Source: Rhizoclosmatium globosum
Taxonomy: Eukaryota; Chytridiomycota; Chytridiomycetes; Chytridiales; Chytriomycetaceae
DNA length: 64,000 bases
Assembly: GCA_002104985.1 (NCBI GenBank)
Contig: MCGO01000018.1
Location: 434,001 to 498,000 of the forward strand
Direction: 5' to 3'
Position numbers and translations under genes: made by a program. Positions 47,172-60,910 of this stretch are shown here, piece after piece. How positions within the stretch are numbered: position 1 is the stretch's first letter; every line of letters starts with the position of its first letter. The notes below the pieces were generated by a model that saw nothing but the letters and a program-made list of their open reading frames with translations, did not search any database and was not told where the DNA came from.

Positions 47172-48848
47172 TTATTGGAATGACTGGATACCAGTGATTC
47201 CTCTTCCCAAAATCAAAGCATGCACATCGTGTGTACCTTCGTATGTGTTGACAGCTTCCAAGTTCATGACGTGTCTGATAATGTGGTATTCATCCTGAAT
47301 TCCGTTTCCTCCCAAAACATCACGCATTTCACGAGCGATGGCAAGAGACTTTCCAACATTGTTTCTCTTGACAAGGGAAACCATTTCAGGAGCCAACTTT
47401 GGAGCACCTTCAGCATCCTTGAGTCTTCCGACCTGGAGGGAGGCGTGCAGTCCGAGAGTGATTTCAGTGACAGCGTCAGCAAGCTTCTTCTGAATGAGCT
47501 GGTTGGCAGCAAGAGGTCTGCCGAATTGAAGACGCTCAATGGCGTAGGTACGTGCTTGAGCAACACAGGCCTCGGCAGCTCCGAGGGCTCCCCAACTGAT
47601 ACCGTAACGGGCGTTGTTGAGACAACCGAATGGACCCTTAAGACCCTGAACTCCTGGCAAAAGGTTCTCGGCTGGAACGTGCACATCGTCCATGACGATT
47701 TGACCGGTAATGGATGCACGGAGGGAGAACTTTCCTTCAATCTTGGGAGCAGTGAGTCCCTTCATACCCTATAAGCCAGAGAAAAAAAGATTGAATGAGT
47801 ATACTCCATGTGTAAACGATAATTGAGAATGCATACCTTCTCCAAAATGAAACCACGAATAACACCATCCAACTTGGCCCAAACAACAAAGACATCCGCA
47901 ATAGGACTGTTGGTGATCCAAGTTTTGCTTCCGTTGAGGATGTAACCATCCGCCGTCTTCTTGGCGTTGGTCTCCATGCTTCCTGGGTCAGAACCGTGGT
48001 TTGGCTCAGTGAGACCGAAACAACCAATAAGCTTTCCTTGAGCTATTGCATAAAAAGTAAACAAAAGTTGTGCGACAGTTGTCAGATTACATACCAAGCT
48101 TTGGAAGGTACTTCTCGCGTTGAGCCTCAGATCCGTAGGCGTAGATGGGGTACATGACAAGGGAAGACTGCACAGACATGGCACTACGGTATCCGGAATC
48201 AATACGCTCAACTTCTCTTGCAATCAGACCATATGCAACTGAAGAGACTCCAGCACATCCGTAACCTTCAAGGGTAGCACCAAGCATACCCAATTCACCC
48301 ATCTCGGTCATGATTTCCTTGTGGAAGACTGCATGGACGAGGGTTGTTAGTCGATCATGTTCAAGAACGGATCAGGCTATGTAATAAAAGGAGGCGCCCG
48401 GTGGCGTATTTTGCTGATTTCTCGGAAGAAGAGGGAGATCCGGGGGTCCTGTCATGGCTTTCTGAGACTGTCTTCACTTTTTATGAACACTGCTCTCCTT
48501 AGTTTCCAATGTATAGATGTACTGCAGTAGTTGAAGGGCGGTGTTGAGGGATAATAATAGACTCGCATAGTCACCTTCGTGTCTGTTAGCTTCGATGACT
48601 CTTGGGAGCAGCTTGCTTTGGCAATATTGTCTAGCTGAGTCTCTCACAATAATCTCTTCTTCGGTAAGCTGTCCTTCGAGGTTCAATGCATCGGTCCAGT
48701 CAAAGTTGGCAAACTTGGCAGGTCCTTTGGCAGTGGCCATAGAGCGGATGCTGGCCTTTCGGGCAGCAATAGCTACGAGAAAGACAGCATGTTAGTAACA
48801 GAAGAGAAGGTAACAAGGGTAGGTACCAGTAATAGAACGGTGGAGCAT
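47172..48848 (-). CDS. GCDH: Glutaryl-CoA dehydrogenase, mitochondrial
   Basis: Exon 1 MLHRSITG and the start of exon 2 ([12 protein letters not shown]) form a basic amphipathic presequence for mitochondria. The acyl-CoA dehydrogenase body follows: [42 protein letters not shown], the FAD-side [34 protein letters not shown] and the C-terminal [20 protein letters not shown]. The Glu in TYEGTHD is the catalytic base of this family, and the overall match is closest to glutaryl-CoA dehydrogenase (lysine and tryptophan breakdown; glutaryl-CoA to crotonyl-CoA). Five exons are seen, with short introns at about 47769-47836, 48043-48092 and 48332-48567. The longer intron before the first core block may contain a missed small exon. 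Confidence 0.92.
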
Positions 48849-49602
48849 CGCTTTTGTGTGATGATTTTTCGTTGGCCAAAACGACCCTTTACAAGATCCC
48901 GAATGTTCCCGAATCACTGACCTCATGAAAAAAAGGGGTATTCTTTGAGCGGCGATTGAGTTGCTGAAACATATCGGAAATGAAGTTAAGGCAGGGAGTA
49001 GTTGTGTGCGTAATCCGTATGGGTCAGACTGGCATTCAGCATAACACTCAACAACGAGACGATGTCCATCAGACTCTCTATTATGATTATGAAAGCTACA
49101 AATATTGAACAAGAGCAGAGGAAGACGATGCGGAGTAGGGTTTAACGGAGTTTATTTTGGCGTATGCAAATGCAGTACCATGCTGTAACTGCCACTTTAT
49201 CGCTTTTCTTTCTTTTTGATTTGGCTGTATGATACAAGTACTTTTATGTTGTGTGTAAAGACTCATTTTTAAAGGCCAATCATAACAATAAAGCGTGTTC
49301 AACTTCCCATTTTTGAAAATTCCTTGAACGTCCTTCCTTAAACCAGGATAAGAACATAAACCAAGTCGAACATATAGAAGCGTGAATATCGCCGGCATAT
49401 TATCCTAGTTAACAGTTAACAGGAAACCTCCGCTGCCAGAGGTACGAGAAACCCCATCGAATTATTAACATTAATATAATATTCGGAACTTTCTGCCTTG
49501 AACCGTTTGCCTTGAACCATGCACCATGGAACCTGATGCCTTGAACCCGACTGCCGTTGACAATAAAAAGTCACAACAACAGAAACAGTATACACAACAA
49601 AA
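48849..49602. promoter_or_regulatory. Divergent intergenic region with TGCCTTGAACC repeats
   Basis: The spacer lies between GCDH (leftward) and the GTPase gene (rightward). TGCCTTGAACC occurs three times on the + strand (49494-49504, 49508-49518, 49537-49547), 56-109 bp before the GTPase start. A 100-codon minus-strand frame (49398-49096) has an ATG but no recognisable feature and is not called. The rest looks like ordinary promoter sequence. Confidence 0.4.
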
Positions 49603-50807
49603 ATGACAAGAGAAAAGCTCACCTACAACATTATTGGCAACCCCGGAAGCGGCAAAAGCACCATCATCAACACCGTTTTCCAGGAACACAAATGTAACTC
49701 CGGGTCTGCAAAGGGACGCAACACGACCGAGATCAAAGCAGTTACCATGTGTGATGGAAACGACATTGTGGACACGATGGGACTTGCGGACATGTCCATG
49801 CGTAAGGAAGCGGCTAATGGCATTACGACAGCTTTGAAAGCGAATCAACACATGAAGATTATTTTCGTCATTGACGGACAAAGACTGCAGGTGAGGAAAA
49901 TAATTTTGTTTGCAATATAGCCGCCTCTAATTAAAACATTCATCAGGCACAAGATGCACAGTCGGTCTGCGACGTGATTGGTTCAATTACAATCCCTCAC
50001 AAGGATATTCACTACGGAATTATTATCAACAAGCTTGATGACGAATGGAGCGAAACTGATTGTGACGAACTAGCGGCTGAGTTGTTGGCTGCCCTGAAAG
50101 TTGGTTTCATGGAATTCGACAAAGCACAGAGTGAAGGGAAGCGTGTCGGTATGGATAAGACTGACACTACTCCACGAAACGATCCTGTATTCCTAGCCAT
50201 TCAAAATCAAGGTAAACTTGGACAAAACTCTTGGATGAACGCCTTAGTTCAAGGCAAGATTATCAACTATTTGAGTAATTCTGTACAAGGCATGAACGTC
50301 CCAAAAGAAAAAGTGACTGAAGTGCCAGTCAAAGCCGATCAGCATTTGTTGGATACTATTAGTATCTTGAAGAAACAGCTGGCAGATGCTAAACGTGCAC
50401 AAAACAACAAAAAATACCTGAAGGATCTTATTGTGCACCATGTGATTCATCAAAATGCAATTAAAGAGATCGATGGCTATAGCAATGACATCAACAAGGG
50501 ATTTGGAGGAGCAGATGTGTCCTTGGAACCTATTTGGACTACTGACTCTTCGGAAGCGTGTACAAGTGTTCGTTTCTGGAGAAATCCGGCAGCACAATCT
50601 GGATATACGGATATGGCGAAGGGAACGGGTGGGGATTATCGCTACATTGAAGTCGAAAGAGAGGACGGTCCAAAAATTGTTGAAGTCTGTTTGTGGAGAA
50701 CTTCGCGTGAATCCAGTTTGCCATCTTCTAGGGGTTTCAAGTATTGTGTGGATTTGAATCAGGGTCGTAGAGGGGACTACTTGTACATCTGCTGGAAGAC
50801 GGAGTAA
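49603..50807 (+). CDS. AIG1/GIMAP-like GTPase with a C-terminal beta-prism-like domain
   Basis: The G domain starts at residue 5 with G1 GNPGSGKST. It has a Thr-containing switch (RNTTEI), G3 DTMGLAD and G4 INKLDDE, as in the AIG1/GIMAP and toc-like septin-related GTPases. One intron lies at about 49890-49946. A helical region (about residues 240-290) leads to a C-terminal domain with two similar halves, GYTDMAKGTGGDYRYIEVER and CVDLNQGRRGDYLYICWK. The (D)xNxGxxGDYxYL pattern is that of MABP-type beta-prism membrane-binding domains. The frames are unbroken. Related GTPases work in immunity or membrane dynamics, but the function here is inferred. No signal peptide is seen. Confidence 0.7.
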
Positions 50808-51414
50808 ATGATGTACATTGTCGGAAAAGGATTATACATTTTGTGAAGCGAAAGAGTGGAATAAATAAATGTGATTTAAGGGTTGTATTCTATTTGCTCT
50901 GCCAAATCATAAAACTTGTTTAGTCAGTGAACTTCAGTTGTGCGATTAGTCCTAGCTGTTCCGTCTATTGACGATGTTTTGTGAACAGTAATCAAAATAA
51001 AAACGGTAGTACCGTAAACTAAATTAATAAACAACTTGAGATACTTCATCGACCTTTTACTTCATAATTAAATAACAATAAAAATCCGCACACGACTCCT
51101 GCCACCAAAGAAATACCATGCCCTCCTCCGTATCGGCAGAATACGTAGAGCTCAGATGATGTTTTGCCAGATTTCGCTTTGGGAAACCCGGATAGCTCAA
51201 GAGAAATGTCCCCATGAATTTTCTTAGGCATTTCCAACGGTATATATGGTGTGTGCAGTGCGGATGGAGACGCTTTCCCAAAGGTGACAAGATGATGTTA
51301 TTGCGTGTTCTTTCGATGGGTTACTCTTTCTTTTTTTGTTTTTTTCGAAGTCCATTTCTTCTTCACTGAGACAACCAACCAACCAACTTCAAGAACAAGA
51401 AAAGGAACCGTTGA
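50808..51414. other. Intergenic region upstream of BMS1
   Basis: Apart from the small minus-strand ORF listed separately, no gene is seen. AATAAATAAA (about 50859) marks the GTPase 3' end. The segment just before the BMS1 ATG has a T-rich run, then ACCAACCAACCAAC (51371-51387) in the probable 5' UTR. Confidence 0.4.
51046..51231 (-). CDS. Small protein with a C-terminal membrane helix
   Basis: A 61-residue ORF reads MPKKIHGDISLELSGFPKAK, a Ser/Lys linker, then a hydrophobic helix (ISLVAGVVCGFLLLF) and a basic end (YEVKGR). It has the form of a tail-anchored or small membrane protein. There are no homolog cues and it is short, so coding status is uncertain. It is divergent from BMS1. Confidence 0.3.
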   Translation of the reverse strand: MPKKIHGDISLELSGFPKAKSGKTSSELYVFCRYGGGHGISLVAGVVCGFLLLFNYEVKGR

Positions 51415-54400
51415 ATGGACACGACATCATCGAAGGAACGCGCTGTGAAGCCGCACCACAAGCGCCAGTCTGGACCAAAGGCCGAGCGGAAGAAGGCAAA
51501 GGCCCTGCCGCAGCACCAGAAGAATGCCGTGATGCAGAACCCGAAGGCCTTTGCCTTCAACTCGGGAATCAGAGCTAATAGAACCATCATGAGAAACATG
51601 GACAAGTTGAGTGCGAACTTGGATGCGTGTGCGTTGCGTGACTGACTTGTAAGCTTGTAGGGATCAGACAAGGCTTCACGTTCCAATGGTCGATCGTACT
51701 CCAGATATCCCTCCTCCTATTGTTATTGCAGTTGTCGGTCCTCCTGGTGTACGTATGCTTTTGGAGTTGAAAGGGTGTAGGGTTGGGTTGAACTGGACGT
51801 TGCATTCCAATTCAACTCTTCCCTTTTCACACAGAACCGAAATCTGATCATATTGTGTATTACAGACCGGAAAGACGACCTTGATCCGTTCCCTCGTCAA
51901 AAGATACACCAAACACAACTTGACTGAAATCAACGGTCCCATCACCGTTGTCAGTGGAAAGAAGCAGCGCTTGACTTTCATGGAAGCCAACAATGATCTC
52001 AATTCTCTTATCGACATTGCAAAAGTTGCCGACTTGATCCTTCTCCTCATCGACGCGAGTTTCGGATTCGAGATGGAAACATTTGAATTCTTGAACATCT
52101 TGCAAAGTCACGGATTCCCTCGTGTAATGGGTGTGCTGACGTTTTTGGACAAGTTCAAGGACGGAAAGCGAATGCGAAAGACAAAGAAGAGAATTAAGCA
52201 ACGTTTCTGGACTGAAATTTACCAAGGAGCCAAACTGTTTTACTTGAGCGGTGTCATGAATGGCCGATACATGAAGCAAGAGATTCTGAACTTGTCTCGA
52301 TTTATATCCGTCATGAAGTTCAGACCTTTGAGTGTAAGTTTTCTCCACACCAACCACCAACCTCCAAATACCACAACTCTTAAACTTTTTACGCCTAATA
52401 GTGGAGAAACGCGCATCCATATGTCCTCTCCGACCGTGTCGAAGACCTAACCGACCCCTCCCTCGTCCACGACAACCCAAAATGCGACCGCACAATCGCC
52501 CTCTACGGATACCTCCGCGGCACGAACCTAAAAACATCATCGAAAATCCATATCCCCGGCTCCGGCGATCACGCCATCCACCACCTCTCCGCTCTCCCTG
52601 ACCCATGTCCCCTCCCTGACAAGCAGCGAAAACTCTTGACTGAGAAACATAAACTTATTTACGCACCTAGCAGTAGTGTTGCTGGAATCCTGCATGATCG
52701 AGATGCAGTGTATATTAATGTTCCTGGGCAGCTGGATCGAGGAAGGAAAGAGGGTGTAAGTGATGGAGAGAGGATGGTTATTGATTTGCAGGAGGCGCAG
52801 GCTACATTGGAGGATGGGATTAAACGAAGTGGAGGTGTGCGCTTGTTTACTGGAGGTGAAGTGTTGCGAGGGGATGGTCCGAACATCACAATGGATTTGG
52901 AAGGTGATGAAGATGGGGAAGATGAGGATGAGGACGAGGAAGATGATGAAGATGTGGAAGATCACTTTGGGGGTGAAGGATTGGCTGATGACGATGACGA
53001 TGATGCTGACGGGTATGATGACGAAGACGATGGAGACGATGATGATGAGATTGACGAGGAAGTGGATGAAACCACTGGTCGTCGTCGTGCTACATCAGGT
53101 GTCATTGCTCGTCTTGAAGGTGGTCGAGATGACAAGGACGAAGAAGACCCAACCCAGTTTGACTTTGCTGACAGTGACAGTGAACTTGGCTTGGGTGACG
53201 ATGACGAAGAGGACCAAGTAAACATTGATGGTCGTCTTCGATGGAAGGAAAACATGCTCAAGAAGGCTGAAGAGTCATATACCGCTACAAAACGTTCTAT
53301 TCCTCTCATGCAGCATGTGTATGAGTCTGAGGAGCAGCAATTGAGCACAGCTGAATCCAAGACAATGGATGTTGAAGATGGAGGAGACTCTTTCTTCCAG
53401 GTCACAAAGAAAGTTGCGACAGGAGTCAAGCTGTCTCTCGCTTTGATTGATACATGTCGAGTTGAAGTGCCAGACGAGGAACTGGAGGAATGGGAGTTTG
53501 AAGAGGTATATTTCTATCTTTCTATTTTCGCAATATTTACATTTCCTTAGAACCTTGACGCCATCAAAGGTCTCTTTGTTACTGGTGTTGCCGCGTTGAA
53601 CGCAAATGGAGAAGCGGAGGAAACAAACGGAGACTTTGAGGACCTCGAGAACCCAAACAACTCATCCAAGCCCGCTGAAGAGGAAGAAGACAACTCCGAA
53701 GAAGCTTTAGCAAAGAAAAAGGAAAACTTGAAGCGCAAATTCGACGCTCTTTACGATGGCGACGAAGATGAAAAGAATAACAACATCTACCAAGCTGCCA
53801 AAGAGGAAATGGCGAAACAAAAGGAAATCAATCAAACCGAGTTTGATAACGATGACTCGGAGCTCCGTGCACAGGTTGAAGGATTGCGGGCGGGAGCTTA
53901 CGTTCGTGTTGTTTTGAAGGATATGCCATATGAATTTATTGAGAACTACAACCCACGGTATCCTGTCATCTTGGGAGGATTGTTGGCGTCTGAAGAAGCG
54001 TTTGGATTCTGTCAGGTAAACAATCACTATTTTGGGCTATATCGGCTAGTTGCTTACCGTCGATTCTAGGTTCGTATCAAGAAGCACAGATGGCACAAGA
54101 AGATTCTCAAGACAAATGATCCTCTGATTTTCTCAATTGGATGGCGTCGATTCCAATCTCTTCCTCTCTATTCCTTGAATGATGGAAACAGGAATAGAAT
54201 GCTCAAGTATACACCTGAGCATATGCACTGTCTCGCCACATTCTATGGTAATCCCTTTTAACCCGAACTCAAACAATAATCTCACGAACTCAACAAAATT
54301 ATGATCAGGCCCCGTCACAGCCCCCAACACAGGTTTCTGTGCCTTCAACTCCGTAGCCGACGGCACAAATGCATTCCGTGTCAGCGCAACAGGAGTCGTC

Positions 54401-55320
54401 CTTGACATCAACCAATCCGTTGAAGTTGTCAAGAAGCTCAAACTCACTGGTTACCCCTACAAAATCATGAAAAACACTGCATTCATCAAGGACATGTTCA
54501 CAACTGCTCTTGAAGTTGCTAAATTCGAAGGAGCGAATATCCGTACGGTTTCTGGACTTCGTGGACAGGTGAAGAAGCCAATGACACAGCCTGAGGGTGC
54601 TTTCAGAGCTACGTTTGAGGATAAGATTTTGATGAGTGGTGAGTGATTGATGTGGGCTCTTGGGGTGTGTGTAGATTGCTGAATTTTTGTGTTCTAGATA
54701 TTGTCTTCTTGAGGGCGTGGTACCCAGTGAAGCCAAAGAAGTTCTACAACCCTGTTTCATCGCTCTTGTTGCAAGATAAGGCTGGATGGAAGGGAATGAG
54801 ACTCACTGGTCAGATCCGTCGTGACCAGAAGTTGAAGGTCCCATTGAACAAGGATTCATTGTACAAGGTACACACATCACCCCCCTCCCCCCCCCCCCCC
54901 CCCCCCCCCCGATTTCATCTTTTGCTTCTATTCAACTAACCCAAAAATGAACAGCCAATCGAACGAAAACCCCGTGTCTTCAGTTCCCTCCGAATTCCAA
55001 AGTCCTTGGAAGCAAGCCTTCCATTCGCCGCAAAGCACAAGGACCAAGTCAAGCAAAAGAAACCAGGATACCTTGCCCGCCGCGCCGTCGTCATGGACGC
55101 CCATGAAAAGAAAATCGAAGGCTTGCTCACGCAGATCAACACGCTCAAGCACGAGAAGGCGCGCAAGGAGACGGCCAAGAGAACAGAGAGGAACGCTCGG
55201 TTGGCGAAGGAGACGGCGAAGCAGGAAGCTGCGGCGCTGCAGAGGAAGAAGATTACGTCCAAGGCGATTTTCAAGAAGCAAGGGCAGATGGCTGCTTCTG
55301 CTGCAAAGAAGAGGAAATAG
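51415..55320 (+). CDS. BMS1: Ribosome biogenesis GTPase Bms1
   Basis: The N-terminus has [13 protein letters not shown] and KAFAFNSG. The G1 region [17 protein letters not shown] is split by an intron. [46 protein letters not shown] and [12 protein letters not shown] follow, all Bms1-specific. After a long acidic middle ([11 protein letters not shown], 52900-53200) comes the AARP2CN/RIBIOP_C region with [40 protein letters not shown] and [16 protein letters not shown], and the C-terminus is Lys-rich. About eight introns are present. The protein binds Rcl1 and U3 snoRNP in the nucleolar SSU processome. The 5' UTR carries ACCAACCAACCAAC. The reading frame is continuous, unlike many neighbours. 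Confidence 0.95.
54887..54910. repeat. Poly-C run (24 C) in a BMS1 intron
   Basis: An unbroken C24 follows CCCCCCT in the last intron, between the splice donor at about 54869 and the final exon at about 54954. The tract may act as an extended polypyrimidine region. Its exact length is unreliable in a single assembly. Confidence 0.85.
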
Positions 55321-55598
55321 AGTGGGGGTTAATGGAGTTTGTTTTTTGTGTTTATTGGGGTTGGAGAGTACTGGCAAATACATTTTCATTTGACGTTTTC
55401 ATTGTTTTTGCCGTTGTGGTGGTGCTGACAAACCAGTTTTTTGTAAGAAGCAATCAATCTGAAGTGATTATTGGCTTGACCGCTAAAAAAGCCCAGTTTC
55501 AATGATTCGGAACACTGCCACACTCTTTGTGCAAAGTTCAAAAAGGTCCTCGGGGAGGCAATTATTTATTGTCAAACAGCTCAATTTAACTCATTAGC

Positions 55599-56404
55599 AT
55601 GGTCAAGGCTACAAGCTCATTCCTTCTTTCATTCTTCTTGGTCTCAACCACAACTTTCGCGCAAGTGCAAATCATTGGAGACACTTGTACTGAGCTTGGA
55701 ACACCTTGCTTGAACAGTTGGTTGACGTGTGCAACAAGAGCAGGAACATTTGAGGGCAGTGGACCTGGAGTGTGCACAGATGTACGAGCATACCGCAACA
55801 AGGGTGAAACCTGTGACGTTGCGAAAGAATCAGCGCCTTGTCTTGCAGGATTGACATGTACACCATCCTCGTCTAAAAACGGGACAGGTACTGTTGCAGT
55901 TTGTGAAGGAACTGCAACCGAGAAAGTAGACAAAGTGTGGAGGCTCCCTGGAGATACCTGTGATGGCACCAGCAAGCTTTGTTTGCCAGGCCAGACATGT
56001 TCTGAAGGAGTTTGTAAAGTCAAGTTTCACAATGTCGAGCCTGAGGGAATGTGTATGAAGGAGGATTCGCTGTACTACGGAATTTGCGAGCCTGGAGTTG
56101 CAATATGTTTTCATAATAAGTGTTATGCACAATTTGAGAAGGGACCTGTTGTTCAGGATAAAAGTTTGGGAGCTGTGGACTTCACTAAAGCTGGTGGAAA
56201 GTGTTTGGAAAATCAATCAATTGTATTCCTGGATTTTTGCTCTGTGCTCAAAAGTACGTTCAGCCGTTTGGGGGAATGTCTGGAACGCAGTACCTGTGTG
56301 TCGACAGTCAGGCGGCGGTTACAACTACTGGCAGTTCCAAGAGTGGAAGTGTTGTTGGAGCAGCACTTGGAGCAATCACTTTTTCATACATGCTTCTTAT
56401 TTGA
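55599..56404 (+). CDS. Secreted Cys-rich protein with GPI-type tail
   Basis: The signal peptide MVKATSSFLLSFFLVSTTTFA is followed by four Cys-rich blocks (C...GTPCLNSWLTC, GETCD...CLAGLTC, GDTCDGTSKLCLPGQTC, GMCMKEDSLYYGICEPG). These have the spacing of EGF- or dickkopf-like disulfide modules that repeat in fungal surface proteins. The end is a Ser/Gly/Thr stalk and a hydrophobic tail (VVGAALGAITFSYMLLI), as in GPI-anchored proteins. The tail is in a different frame from the body, and the switch at about 56190-56220 needs one base. The TGA is at 56402. No catalytic motif is seen; an adhesive or protective wall role is inferred. Confidence 0.65.
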
Positions 56405-56466
56405 GGAAGTACCTCGTTTGTTACTTTCTGTGATTGAATAATTCAAAGAAGAATACACAGTTTAAA

Positions 56467-59996
<3,530 letters not shown>

Positions 59997-60063
59997 GTAT
60001 AAATATGAAGTGGTGTTTCACAGCAAATGAAAACTTGATTTGAATAAAAAAGTTCTTTGATTG

Positions 60064-60910
60064 AATAAGATGACTTCTGAATTGTATGGTCAAGGACGTC
60101 TCACATGCATCGTGAGAACGTTTGCCTGCGCCAGATTCCATCGCAATTTGTTGATTGGAGTCTGGTATACGATTTCACCGACGCATATTTGAGTCCAAGT
60201 ATGTTACCACTATTCCTTTTGTCGTATTATGACCAAATGGAATATAAAAGTGAGCGCCGGAACGGAAAAAAGGTTTTCAAAACTCAGTCTTCCTCCCTCC
60301 GACCAACTCTGTACACGCCATCACTGCCTCCATACACGCGCCTCTGGCTCAAGCATGCATACATACGTCTCTTTATGAAAGGTTAGTGACTTAAGACGCG
60401 TCGAATCTCTTTTCGCCCAAGTTTGCTTCCTCCTCACCGTACCCTACGTCCCCTCCACATCCTCCAAACTCACATATTGACATCTTATACCTTCTTAGAC
60501 TCTATCCATCACTGACGCGCTGTCTCGACACGTCCGCTTCAAATCTTCCTCCTCCTGTCAGAATTGTCAGTTTTTGTTTGGAGTCGCCAAAACTCCTCCA
60601 CACTCATCAACCGACGGTACGTCCGTACTGTTTCTATTTCTCCTTTGCATCTGTCCATACTTCTTCGTCTACTGCCAATCTGATACATTTTTTGACGTAG
60701 GCTTTGCATCATGAATGTCTCGCCTTCCACTGCCTCCATGTGGTACCAGTCTCATCTTCTCACTCTCTTTCAAGGACCTCTCGCTTCTTTATGCAATTGG
60801 AAAACGAGCCAAGCTTCCGTCAGTTGGCTCTTCAAATAGTCTGGCTCACTACCTTCATCTCAAGAACGCGTCTCAAGCACCTGCTAGTCTACTCAGTGCG
60901 GCCTTCTGTC
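60064..60910 (+). other. Probable 5' exons of an unidentified gene, frames unresolved
   Basis: Exon-like blocks are separated by intron-like gaps: 60105-60198 (PSQFVDWSLVYDFTDAYLSP), 60252-60381, 60500-60607 and 60694 onward. Good donors and acceptors include GTACGTCC at 60608 and TTTTTGACGTAG at 60692. Two frames stay open through the joins and I cannot choose between them. The last block from ATG 60715 (MSRLPLPPCGTSLIF) runs in frame into the tandem array that follows. No family is recognised. A minus-strand frame (60739-60539) is considered a shadow. Confidence 0.3.

Noticed and set aside
47220..47774. A 184-codon + strand ORF opposite glutaryl-CoA dehydrogenase
   Set aside because: It is the mirror of a strongly conserved coding exon, with no independent features.
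49096..49398. A 100-codon minus-strand ORF in the GCDH-GTPase spacer
   Set aside because: No signal, domain or composition cue, and it overlaps the likely GCDH promoter; too weak to call.
52962..53429. A Ser-rich minus-strand ORF in BMS1
   Set aside because: It is the complement of the acidic GAT/GAC/GAA-rich segment; low complexity only.
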